From Moraxella catarrhalis (GTDB taxonomy: Bacteria > Pseudomonadota > Gammaproteobacteria > Pseudomonadales > Moraxellaceae): a DNA stretch of 64,000 nucleotides. The translations under genes were made by a program, and so were the position numbers. The notes under the pieces were generated by a model that saw nothing but the letters and a program-made list of their open reading frames with translations, did no database searches and had not been told where the DNA came from. The stretch covers positions 104,606 through 168,605 of the forward strand of contig NZ_LXHE01000014.1 in the NCBI RefSeq assembly GCF_001656295.1, written 5' to 3'. Positions 8,115 to 16,900 of this stretch are shown in pieces (the stretch's first letter is position 1; each line of letters opens with the position of its first letter).

Positions 8115-8148
8115 AAAAAATCACCGAATCATAAATTCGGTGATTTTC
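8115..8148 (-). terminator. Intrinsic terminator after tRNA-Arg
   Basis: A 13-bp stem (AAAATCACCGAAT with its complement, loop CATAA) lies just past the tRNA-Arg 3' end on the minus strand and ends in T residues. Confidence 0.85.
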
Positions 8149-8154
8149 ATAATA

Positions 8155-8231
8155 TGGCGCACCCGGAGAGATTCGAACTCCCGACCCCTTAGTTCGTAGC
8201 CAAGTGCTCTATCCAACTGAGCTACGGGTGC
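8155..8231 (-). tRNA. tRNA-Arg (anticodon ACG)
   Basis: The 77-nt cloverleaf begins GCACCCG, pairing with CGGGTGC, followed by discriminator G and an encoded CCA. The anticodon loop reads CT-ACG-AA, and the T arm has GGTTCGAATC-type sequence (here GAGTTCGAATC). ACG is normally edited to ICG to read CGU, CGC and CGA. It has its own near-consensus promoter and terminator. Confidence 0.96.
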
Positions 8232-8274
8232 GGATCAACTTAGATATTGTGTAACATCGTTCGTTGTGGCGGCT

Positions 8275-8302
8275 ATTATACAGTGATTATTTTATATGTC
8301 AA
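8275..8302 (-). promoter_or_regulatory. Near-consensus promoter of tRNA-Arg
   Basis: On the minus strand a perfect TTGACA (8297-8302) and perfect TATAAT (8275-8280) are 16 nt apart, followed by a GC-rich GCCGCC discriminator typical of stable RNA promoters. Confidence 0.88.
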
Positions 8303-8368
8303 GCACTTTTTTAATTTATTTTCTAAGCATTGAACTTATTGAACTTACAGTCTACTAAGAAAAATAAA

Positions 8369-8460
8369 TGGCGGTGAAGGAGGGATTCGAACCCTCGATA
8401 CCCGTAATTAGGTATGGTTCCTTAGCAGGGAACTGGTTTCAGCCACTCACCCACTTCACC
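8369..8460 (-). tRNA. tRNA-Ser (anticodon GCT)
   Basis: This is a 92-nt class II tRNA. The acceptor stem is GGTGAAG with CTTCACC, then G and an encoded CCA. The anticodon loop is CT-GCT-AA, reading AGC/AGU. The long variable arm pairs ATACC with GGTAT. The T arm has GGTTCGAATCC. Confidence 0.96.
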
Positions 8461-8531
8461 GAACTTAGGCTAGGTAAATTGCTAATTTACTTGGTCATCT
8501 GTGATGATTTCGCCTGTCGTTGTGGGCGATA

Positions 8532-8559
8532 ATTATATCAAAATTACCAACGATTGCAA
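8532..8559 (-). promoter_or_regulatory. Promoter of tRNA-Ser(GCT)
   Basis: TTGCAA (8554-8559) and a perfect TATAAT (8532-8537) are 16 nt apart on the minus strand, followed by a GC-rich CGCCCAC stretch. Confidence 0.72.
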
Positions 8560-8678
8560 GCGATTTTGATAAAAATATGAAAAAATTTTGCGATTTTTGC
8601 CAAAACCTTAGAAAATTCGCCCGATTTATCAAAAATTTGCTACCATACTCAATGAGTGATTGTGATACTGGGAGATAA

Positions 8679-9482
<804 letters not shown>

Positions 9483-9508
9483 GTGATCAAAAATTCAATG
9501 GATAAAAA

Positions 9509-9534
9509 ATCGGGACATATATTTTGTCCCGATT
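9509..9534. terminator. Bidirectional terminator between thiD and yggT
   Basis: AATCGGGACA pairs with TGTCCCGATT around a 6-nt loop, with A residues on one side and T residues on the other. It serves the convergent thiD and proC-yggT transcripts. Confidence 0.82.
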
Positions 9535-9543
9535 GATCATGGC

Positions 9544-10107
9544 TTAGCCGCCCCAAATGTGCCTGCCAATGATGCCAATAAAATTTTCTAATAAAAGCAA
9601 ACCAAATAGCGCCGCCAAAAATGACAAATCAATCATACCAAGATTTGGTACGAAGCGACGAAATGGCGCCACGATTGGCTCAGACAGCTGCATCAGCACG
9701 AACATTATGCTGTTATTGATATTTAAAAAAACCACCAATAAACTACAGACCGCCGATGCGATCATCGTATAACGCACCAATTGTAAAAACTTCATAATGG
9801 CGCTCAAAGAACCGACAAAAAACAGCTCAATGCCAGTCATTGATACGCCTAAAATGGCATTATTAGCGGCGATATTAATCAGATATAGCAGCAGCATCAA
9901 AACCACCGCCGCCAAACTGATGCGCCCACCACCCATGTTTGGGAAAATACGAGTAAAAATATCAACCACGCCAGTTAAGCGATAGGTTGCACGCGCCAAA
10001 GGCTCGCTGCCATCAATCTGTGCCAGCTGAATCATAAATCGTACAAATAAGAGCATCAAAGCAAAGTTGATGAGCATGTTTGTCAAAACAAAAGACAATG
10101 AATTCAT
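9544..10107 (-). CDS. YggT family membrane protein
   Basis: The 187-residue inner-membrane protein has two YGGT repeats, each a pair of hydrophobic helices. The second repeat contains the typical EPIVAPFRRFVPNLGMIDLSFL, and the first the related RATYRLTGVVDIFTRIFP. The family has been linked to osmotic or K+ stress and, in Gram-positives and plastids, to division and cofactor assembly; its exact job here is not known. It lies 25 nt downstream of proC on the same strand, a widely conserved pair, so it is likely cotranscribed. No strong ribosome site is visible at the chosen ATG. Confidence 0.88.
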   Translation of the reverse strand: MNSLSFVLTNMLINFALMLLFVRFMIQLAQIDGSEPLARATYRLTGVVDIFTRIFPNMGGGRISLAAVVLMLLLYLINIAANNAILGVSMTGIELFFVGSLSAIMKFLQLVRYTMIASAVCSLLVVFLNINNSIMFVLMQLSEPIVAPFRRFVPNLGMIDLSFLAALFGLLLLENFIGIIGRHIWGG

Positions 10108-10132
10108 AAATGATATCTATAATGGATAAAAA

Positions 10133-10975
10133 TTAGCTCTGACTGAGCGTCTGACCCAGCTCAAAGCTGCGATCGCTACACGCCTGCATGGCGCGAGCAA
10201 AAGCACCGCCTACATCGTCTCGATATAAGCAATCAAGCGCTGCAGCGGTGGTGCCGCCTTTGGAGGTGACCTGCTCTCGCAGCGTCGCAGGGTCTTGGTC
10301 TTCTGCCAAAGCTGCTGCGCCGCGCATACTTTGTACTGCCAAAGCGTGTGCATCCTCTGGCGACAGTCCCATTTCCACCGCTTTGGCAATCATATTTTCA
10401 AGCACATAAAAAAAGTAAGCTGGCGCTGAGCCTGCCACTGCGGTCACAGCGTGCAGCAGTGACTCATCTTCCACCCAAGAAACCATGCCTGAAGCCTGCA
10501 TGATGTTTTGAGTCATCAAGCGCACTTCTTCGCTTGGGTTTGAGGCGTATAGCCCAGAGGCTCCAAAGCCTTGGCTGGCAGGTAAATTAGGCATACAGCG
10601 CACAATATTACGATAGCCGCCAAGCATATCTGACAAAGTATCCACAGACATTCCTGCTGCGATGGATAGGACGATTTGCTCATTAAGATACGGTGCGATA
10701 CTACCAGCCACATCACGCATGACTTGGGGCTTGACCGCCAATACCACGACATCGGCGCCCTCGATGATTTGCTTAGCGTCATCAGGACTGACCGCACTCA
10801 ATCCTTTGGCAATAAACTCATCAAGCTTGGAAGGATCGCTGTCAGAGACCCCCAAATTTAGGGTTAAATGATGCTCGTGTTTTGCTTTTAAAAGCCCATC
10901 GATGATGGCTCTTGCCATATTACCACCGCCAATGAAGCTGATGGTTTTTTCATTGAGCGCACTAAAATCTGTCAT
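10133..10975 (-). CDS. proC: Pyrroline-5-carboxylate reductase
   Basis: This cytosolic enzyme makes the last step of proline synthesis, reducing pyrroline-5-carboxylate with NAD(P)H. The 280-residue product has an N-terminal Rossmann fold (FIGGGNMARAIIDGLL), the VLAVKPQVM motif, and the C-terminal P5CR signature around LREQVTSKGGTTAAAL. The frame is open 14 codons further up, but the ATG at 10975 has a GGAG site 7 nt upstream and gives the normal start. It is followed closely by yggT. With putP in the same window, the cell can both import and synthesise proline. Confidence 0.95.
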   Translation of the reverse strand: MTDFSALNEKTISFIGGGNMARAIIDGLLKAKHEHHLTLNLGVSDSDPSKLDEFIAKGLSAVSPDDAKQIIEGADVVVLAVKPQVMRDVAGSIAPYLNEQIVLSIAAGMSVDTLSDMLGGYRNIVRCMPNLPASQGFGASGLYASNPSEEVRLMTQNIMQASGMVSWVEDESLLHAVTAVAGSAPAYFFYVLENMIAKAVEMGLSPEDAHALAVQSMRGAAALAEDQDPATLREQVTSKGGTTAAALDCLYRDDVGGAFARAMQACSDRSFELGQTLSQS

Positions 10976-11035
10976 CTGTTTTCTCCGCCGTCTTTGACTG
11001 ATATCCTTAGCATACAAGCATGGATATCTGATGGA

Positions 11036-12400
11036 TTAATGGGAATCAAACGCATTGTACACCATTCGCCCTATTGGTGCAAAATTATCCAAACGCTGAC
11101 CGCTACTCAAGTCCCATGCCATCATCGGCGCTATCAAATATTGGCGATCATGCACCGTGATTCGCCACAGATGCGCTCTTAGCCAAGGTGGAAGCCTGAG
11201 TTTTTGAGCCAGTTTTTTACCTTTGTAGTGGTGCTTTCCGATGATGAGCGACTCGTTTTTGGTGATTTTTTGAATGTGGCTAATATCTGCCATCAGCCTT
11301 AGCTGACATCTACCATCATCCGCCAGCACCCACCCATGGTCATCCGCCAGTGCCTCTGTCATGTGTGTGCCAAATAGCTGCCACACATCAGCGCGGTAAC
11401 GATATAGGCAGTCATCATAGCGACACAGGACATAAGCCGAACGCGCAGCTTGCCACAATAGCTGACTGCTATGATCATTATCCTGTCGGTAAATCATCTC
11501 AATAACCTGACGACTCAGCTGATGACTTGGCGGCAGCGGTTCATCACCTTGAAGCCAGCGGTGTAGCACCAGTGTCTGCTCAGGCTCTGATAAATTGAAA
11601 AAATCCTGAATGGCAAGCACTCGCTGATAAGGTGTTTGGTTGGCAGGATGCGCCAAAGATGCCAGTAAAATCTCCATCTGCTGATCCACCAGGGCAGATG
11701 CCGTCGATAGTAGATCAGCCGACCGACTGATATTCTCAATCGCCTTAGGATTGAGCGCCAAAAGATGCGGCAAGATATCTTGACGAATGCGTCCTCGGGC
11801 ATAGGCAGGATCAGTGTTGGTCACATCATTGACATAAGGCAGCGCATGGGCTTTGGCAAATTGACTGATCCTGTCTCTAGATATCGCAAGCCATGGTCGC
11901 CACAGTGTGATGGTTTTGGTCATCTCGTCTATGCGCACAGTTTTGGCTTGCCAAGCTTTCATGCCCGATAGCCCTTGGAGTCCTGCGCCCGAAATCAGCC
12001 GCATCAGCACAGTTTCAGCTTGATCATGTGCATGGTGTGCAAGCATCAGCACATCGCCTTGGTTCATGACTTTGCCAAAGGCGTGATAGCGTGCTTCGCG
12101 AGCGTGTGTTTCGCTATTTTTTGGTAAATTAACTTTTAAAACTTGACACTCAAACCCATGCTCGTCCGACCATCTTTCTACCAGCTGCGCCCAAGTATCA
12201 TTTGCCGCCTGCCACCCATGATGCACATGCAATAGTGTGGGCAAAGTTTTTATCACACCTTGCCGATATAACATCAAGCAGGCATAAGCCAAAGCCAATG
12301 AGTCCCTACCGCCGCTGCAAGCCAGATATAACTTAGCGCGAGCGGGCAATGCCAGCCCTTCAAAAGCTGTCGATAAGGGTGTCAAAAGATCGTCAGGCAT
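11036..12400 (-). CDS. tilS: tRNA(Ile)-lysidine synthetase
   Basis: TilS attaches lysine to C34 of tRNA-Ile(CAU), changing its reading from AUG to AUA; it is essential. The 454-residue product carries the N-type ATP pyrophosphatase P-loop SGGRDSLAL near residue 30, the LHVHHGW and AHHAHDQAETVLMRL motifs of the family, a central substrate-binding domain, and the TilS C-terminal domain. The frame begins at a TTG six codons upstream; the ATG at 12400 is preferred although its GGAG site is 12 nt away. It lies downstream of accA, behind a modest terminator, as is common in gammaproteobacteria. Confidence 0.93.
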   Translation of the reverse strand: MPDDLLTPLSTAFEGLALPARAKLYLACSGGRDSLALAYACLMLYRQGVIKTLPTLLHVHHGWQAANDTWAQLVERWSDEHGFECQVLKVNLPKNSETHAREARYHAFGKVMNQGDVLMLAHHAHDQAETVLMRLISGAGLQGLSGMKAWQAKTVRIDEMTKTITLWRPWLAISRDRISQFAKAHALPYVNDVTNTDPAYARGRIRQDILPHLLALNPKAIENISRSADLLSTASALVDQQMEILLASLAHPANQTPYQRVLAIQDFFNLSEPEQTLVLHRWLQGDEPLPPSHQLSRQVIEMIYRQDNDHSSQLLWQAARSAYVLCRYDDCLYRYRADVWQLFGTHMTEALADDHGWVLADDGRCQLRLMADISHIQKITKNESLIIGKHHYKGKKLAQKLRLPPWLRAHLWRITVHDRQYLIAPMMAWDLSSGQRLDNFAPIGRMVYNAFDSH

Positions 12401-12423
12401 AAACTTTACCAACTCCAATAAAA

Positions 12424-12450
12424 AACAAGGAGCAACTTTTACCCCTTGTT
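12424..12450 (-). terminator. Intrinsic terminator after accA
   Basis: On the minus strand AACAAGG and CCTTGTT form a stem followed by TTTTTTATT. It sits directly before the tilS ribosome site, so tilS may depend on read-through. Confidence 0.7.
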
Positions 12451-12494
12451 CTTGATATATTGATTATAACAACTTTATTATAGTTGCTGTCAAT

Positions 12495-13295
12495 TTATAG
12501 CGATACTTTTGAATTAAACTGCATGAGCCGCTGATACCGCTTTTCAAGCAGCTCATCAATCGGCAGCGCTTGTAATTCTGCCAATTGTACAGTCAGCAGG
12601 CTTTTGAGCGCTGCCATCACAGGCTCGGACGCTTCGTGAGCACCGGCGGCGCCCTCGTCAATGACTTCGTCAATCAAGCCAAGCTGATGCAGATTCACGG
12701 CATTGAGCTTGAGTGCTTCTGAAGCATCAGGCGCCTTTTCAGCAGTTTTCCACAAGATAGACGCGCACCCTTCTGGGGAGATGACCGAGTAGATGCTATT
12801 TTCAAGCATGTTCACTTTATCCGCCACACCAATGGCAAGCGCGCCGCCCGAGCCGCCCTCACCGATCACCGTGGCGATGATGGGTGTTTTTAGGCTTGAA
12901 AACACCGCAATGCTTTTAGCGATCGCTTCGGCTTGACCACGCTCCTCGGCACCGACACCAGGATAGGCACCTTGGGTATCAATAAAAGTAAACACCGGCA
13001 GACCGAAACGCTCCGCCAACTGCACCAAACGGATGATTTTGCGGTAGCCTTCAGGATTTGCCATGCCAAAATTATGTGCGATCCGCTCGCGTGTGCTGCG
13101 CCCACGATGCTGACCGACCACGAGCACCGGCGCACCATTGAACCGAGCCAGACCGCCCAGAATAGCACGATCATCCGCAAAAGCGCGATCTCCATGCAGC
13201 TCATCAAATTCATCAAACAGCGAATCAACATAATCCAAAAATAATGGACGCTTTGCATGACGCGCCAATTGCACGCTTTCCCAAACTTGATTCAT
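12495..13295 (-). CDS. accA: Acetyl-CoA carboxylase carboxyltransferase subunit alpha
   Basis: With AccD it transfers carboxyl from biotin to acetyl-CoA, the committed step of fatty acid synthesis. The crotonase-fold core is complete, with [46 protein letters not shown], and the [12 protein letters not shown] and [12 protein letters not shown] motifs. The 266-residue protein lacks the roughly 50-residue N-terminal helical extension of the enterobacterial form. The upstream sequence does not encode it in any frame, so this is the short form known from Acinetobacter-like bacteria rather than a truncation. It is followed by a terminator and tilS. Confidence 0.94.
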   Translation of the reverse strand: MNQVWESVQLARHAKRPLFLDYVDSLFDEFDELHGDRAFADDRAILGGLARFNGAPVLVVGQHRGRSTRERIAHNFGMANPEGYRKIIRLVQLAERFGLPVFTFIDTQGAYPGVGAEERGQAEAIAKSIAVFSSLKTPIIATVIGEGGSGGALAIGVADKVNMLENSIYSVISPEGCASILWKTAEKAPDASEALKLNAVNLHQLGLIDEVIDEGAAGAHEASEPVMAALKSLLTVQLAELQALPIDELLEKRYQRLMQFNSKVSL

Positions 13296-13407
13296 AGAAC
13301 ACTCAATAAATTGTACAAATGTAAACTGATATTAAGTTTAGCACTTTTTTTGGGTCTCGTCATCTGTTTTATCTAAATTTTGATGCTTTTGGTAACATTT
13401 TAGCGGA

Positions 13408-14970
13408 TTAATGACAACAGCCGACCACTTCTAGAAGTACGCCCCATTTGGCAAATTGGCGCGCATCTTGTTCAAGCTGATCTAAGATCAAATCTTCATG
13501 TAAGCCAAAGCCGACGGTCACCTGCCAATGATCTGGCGTGATCACATGCAAATCAATCGCTGCTGCCTTGGTGGTACGGCTTTGGCTGGATTGTACAGCC
13601 AATCTTAAAATCAAGCACAGATACACCAATTTGCGACCGCCAAGCTCCTCGACTGTCTCTAGGGCATCCGATTTTAGTTTGCGGCGATGGTGTAGCACGA
13701 TTTGTGCCATCATCTCTTGCCCGATTTGAGAAAATCCTGCAATGTCTGAGTGCTCAAGCAAATAAGCACTGTGGCGCTGATAATTGCTATGCCCTACCGC
13801 CAAACCGATCTCATATAAATTGGCAGTTCGGCGCAATAAATCCGCGTCTTCTTCATTAAAATCCAAAGCATCTTTAGCGTGATTAAACAATCTGGCGGCG
13901 CGCGTCATCACACGTCCTGCTTGCTTGACATCCACTGAATATCGCTCCGCCATCGCTGCCACCGAGCGGTCACGCACATCCTCAGAGTTTAGGCGACCCA
14001 GCATATCGTACATCACACCTTCTCTGAGCGCACCGTCTGAATAGCCAAGCTCATCAATCTGCAAAGTCTGCATGATCTCAAGCAGCTCCGCCACGCCTGC
14101 TGGGAAAACAGCTTGGCGATGGGCTTTGACGCCTTCAAATTCAATCTTATCGACACTGCCAAGCTTAATCAGATGTTTTTTGAGTTTTTGCATACCATCA
14201 AGGGTGATACTCTCAGTGCTAAGCCCAAGCTCAGCAAGCACCAAGCGCGCCGCCTTGATCGTGCCTGATGAGCCGATGGCATTATCCCAGCCGACTTTTT
14301 TATAGCGTTTGGCGATCGCCAGCAGTTCAGCTTGCGTGTACTTTGCGGCTTGATCAAAGGCTTCTTCGGTGATTTTACCGTCAGCAAAAAACTTTTTGGT
14401 ATAAAACACACAGCCCATTTGCAAAGATTCCATCTCAATCGGCTCAAACCCCTGACCGATAATAAACTCCGTCGAGCCACCACCAATATCAATGACCAAG
14501 CGCGTGTCGGTACTGGCATTTGAATGCGACACACCCAAATAAATCAAGCGCGCTTCTTCGCGACCTGAGATGATCTCAATTGGCTTTGGCAAAATGGCAT
14601 TGGCACGGCGAATAAATTCAGCCGCATTCACCGCTTTACGAAGGGCGTTAGTGGCGACGATGCGCAAACGGCTGGGATGAATCTCCGTCACATGCTGCGC
14701 AAAGCGGTTCAAGCACTCCAAGCCACGCTGCATCGCTTCTTCGGACAGCATATTATCATCATCCAAGCCTGCTGCCAGCTGGACTTTTTCTGAAATGGAG
14801 GCAACTTTACGCACTTCACCATGATCCAAACGACCGATTGCCAAATGAAAACTGTTTGAGCCCAAATCGATAGAGCCTAGCATCTCATCGCGACCGATGG
14901 CGACCGCATCATGGATGGCGCTGGCGATTTGTTGGTGGCGTTGGGTGTTGTCTAAGACGGCTGGTTTCAT
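13408..14970 (-). CDS. ppx: Exopolyphosphatase (Ppx/GppA family)
   Basis: This ASKHA-fold phosphatase releases orthophosphate from polyphosphate chains or, as GppA, hydrolyses pppGpp. The 520-residue length matches long Ppx. The phosphate-1 motif GSIDLGSNSFHLAIGR (about residues 34-50) and phosphate-2 motif DIGGGSTEFIIG are clear, and a C-terminal HD-like helical domain follows with HSNYQRHSAYLLEHS. Ppx and GppA cannot be separated with certainty by eye; the length and the C-terminal domain favour Ppx. It lies between rluC and accA on the same strand, with about 95 nt to rluC and 110 nt to accA, so cotranscription is possible but not shown. Confidence 0.88.
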   Translation of the reverse strand: MKPAVLDNTQRHQQIASAIHDAVAIGRDEMLGSIDLGSNSFHLAIGRLDHGEVRKVASISEKVQLAAGLDDDNMLSEEAMQRGLECLNRFAQHVTEIHPSRLRIVATNALRKAVNAAEFIRRANAILPKPIEIISGREEARLIYLGVSHSNASTDTRLVIDIGGGSTEFIIGQGFEPIEMESLQMGCVFYTKKFFADGKITEEAFDQAAKYTQAELLAIAKRYKKVGWDNAIGSSGTIKAARLVLAELGLSTESITLDGMQKLKKHLIKLGSVDKIEFEGVKAHRQAVFPAGVAELLEIMQTLQIDELGYSDGALREGVMYDMLGRLNSEDVRDRSVAAMAERYSVDVKQAGRVMTRAARLFNHAKDALDFNEEDADLLRRTANLYEIGLAVGHSNYQRHSAYLLEHSDIAGFSQIGQEMMAQIVLHHRRKLKSDALETVEELGGRKLVYLCLILRLAVQSSQSRTTKAAAIDLHVITPDHWQVTVGFGLHEDLILDQLEQDARQFAKWGVLLEVVGCCH

Positions 14971-15064
14971 GGCAAATCCTTGGATAATATGTTCAATAAA
15001 TGGGGTTATTTTACGACAGATGGTCGTTTTTATCCATCAATTTTGCCCAGCTTGTCTACCAAAA

Positions 15065-16279
15065 TTACTGACTTTTGATCAGTTTTAGGACATCTTCAGG
15101 GATCATATCTGTCATATCGCTGGGCACAGGTGCGATGTATCGGCTTGGGCGCTGATCGTCGGCATCGTCGGTTTTTTCAAGCTCAAGCTGCCAAGCATGC
15201 AAGCAAAGGCGCCCCACCGCCAGCGCCGATGGGTTTTGCTGATATTTATCATCTCCAAGCAGCGCATGCCCGATGTGCGCCATATGCACCCGAATCTGAT
15301 GCGTGCGTCCAGTGGCAGGCATCGCAAGCACCAAGCTGACAGGGTGACCGCTGAGTTCAAATTTTGCCAAAGTTTTTATTTTGGTCAGACTTGGTTTGGC
15401 GCGCTCATCACCTTTTTGTTCATTTGGATGAGCGACTTTTACACGGCGCTCACCATTTGCCAAAGTATAGCGAAGCAAAGGCTTGTCAATATTCATCTGA
15501 TCAGCATTGACATAACCTGATACCAAGCACAGATACTGTTTATGAATGGTCTTGCTGCGAAACTGCGTTTGGAGCGCCTTTAGGGTGCTGCGTTTTTTGG
15601 CGATTAATAGCAGCCCTGAAGTATCTTTATCAATCCGATGAATCAGCTCAAGATATTTTTTGCCCGTTGCCATGCGCATCGCTTCAATCACCCCAAAACT
15701 CTCGCCCGAGCCGCCATGCACCGCCATGCCGTGCGGCTTATTGAGCACCATCAAGCCATCATCTTCAAAGATGATGCGTGCAAGCAACCCTTTGGCGAGT
15801 TGCTCGCTGATGATCGGCGCTTCGCGTACGCTCAAGCGGACGGGGGCAATGCGCACCACATCGCCTGCATACAGCTTATCATGCGCCTTGCATCTTTTGC
15901 CATTGATCCGAATTTCATCGCTACGGATCAATTTATACAGATGTGAGCGCGGTAACCCCTTAAGTCTGGCTAACAAAAAATTATCCACCCGCTGCCCATC
16001 TTGATTATCTGTGACGGTCAAAAAATTCACCTGATCAAAATTTGTGATGGCGACATCTGCGGATTGCTTGGCAGGTTTTTTATCAGTAATGCCTTGCTTG
16101 GTGGTTGTGCGCGATGATGTACGCTTGTGGGAGCCTGATGTGCCGGGTCTGGCATTTTTGGCAGAGTGATGACTTGTATCACGAGCTGATGACTGTTTTT
16201 TCGGCATTTTTTGTAAATTTTTCATAGTTTTGACATTTTTTAGTAGGCGTTTGGCAAAAGTTTTGGTATAGTTTATCAT
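15065..16279 (-). CDS. rluC: 23S rRNA pseudouridine synthase, RluC-like
   Basis: It converts uridines of 23S rRNA (955, 2504 and 2580 in E. coli) to pseudouridine. After a basic, Ser/Thr/Lys-rich N-terminal tail of about 85 residues comes an S4 RNA-binding domain (RVDNFLLARLKGLPRSHLYKLI). The catalytic domain follows, with HRIDKDTSGLLLIAK holding the catalytic Asp, and TGRTHQIRVHMAHIGHALLGD. At 404 residues it is longer than E. coli RluC (319) because of the tail. Internal ATGs 18 and 24 codons downstream are alternative starts that would shorten it. Its divergent position to rne is conserved and supports RluC over RluD. Confidence 0.88.
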   Translation of the reverse strand: MINYTKTFAKRLLKNVKTMKNLQKMPKKQSSARDTSHHSAKNARPGTSGSHKRTSSRTTTKQGITDKKPAKQSADVAITNFDQVNFLTVTDNQDGQRVDNFLLARLKGLPRSHLYKLIRSDEIRINGKRCKAHDKLYAGDVVRIAPVRLSVREAPIISEQLAKGLLARIIFEDDGLMVLNKPHGMAVHGGSGESFGVIEAMRMATGKKYLELIHRIDKDTSGLLLIAKKRSTLKALQTQFRSKTIHKQYLCLVSGYVNADQMNIDKPLLRYTLANGERRVKVAHPNEQKGDERAKPSLTKIKTLAKFELSGHPVSLVLAMPATGRTHQIRVHMAHIGHALLGDDKYQQNPSALAVGRLCLHAWQLELEKTDDADDQRPSRYIAPVPSDMTDMIPEDVLKLIKSQ

Positions 16280-16900
16280 GTTGCAACTTAGGACAGGATA
16301 ATTTTTATCTTGATAGAAAAATTTTATCCCATCACTGCAAATTTATAAAACCTTTGATCGGCACTTATCATCAAGCACGGTAAGAACGAACGCACCATTG
16401 TGTGTGTCGCCATCATCGTCATGAGATGAGATAATACATCAAATTGATAAGATTTATTTATCGATCATTTGATTCATCATGCCTAATGACATCCGATGAT
16501 AGCGCCTGTTTGTTTGATAAATTTGACCTGCAACCACCAAAATATCATTCACTAAACAAAAGTTTGACTGTGTTAAATAAAACTTTTGTAATGCAACTTC
16601 GGTATTGATACCGTACAAGATTTTGCCAGTCGCCCATTGATGCGCATGGTATGATTTTGGGAACTATTGGTTCAAAAGCACAAGACAGACTCTGCTTTTG
16701 CAAGGCAATCCCCAATAAAGCCCAAAGAAACAGTGAGTTTTTAAAATCGGTGCAAGCGGTTTTAATGTTTATCCAAGATGGATAGATTTGTAACAACTTA
16801 ACCCATCACGCCCAAGACAGCTTGGGCGTGATTGATAAATCTTCGTAAACTTAATACCGATGTTGCTTGACTTGGGCGATTTTGCCCATTAAGGAACATC
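16280..16900 (+). other. rluC-rne intergenic region with rne leader hairpins
   Basis: About 620 nt without a credible gene separate the divergent starts. The rne-proximal end holds an 11-bp perfect hairpin with an ACAG loop (16806-16831) and a smaller TGGGC/GCCCA hairpin (16873-16888) just before the AAGGA ribosome site. RNase E of E. coli controls its own mRNA through hairpins in a long 5' leader; the same arrangement here is inference from position and structure. No unambiguous promoter was identified, and the rest shows nothing I recognise. Confidence 0.5.

Noticed and set aside
12495..13295. accA as a truncated gene
   Set aside because: The missing N-terminal extension is absent in all frames upstream, and short AccA is normal in Acinetobacter-like bacteria.
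16545..16796. 83-codon open frame on the minus strand between rluC and rne
   Set aside because: No ribosome site, no recognisable domain, and it lies in the rne upstream region; chance frame.
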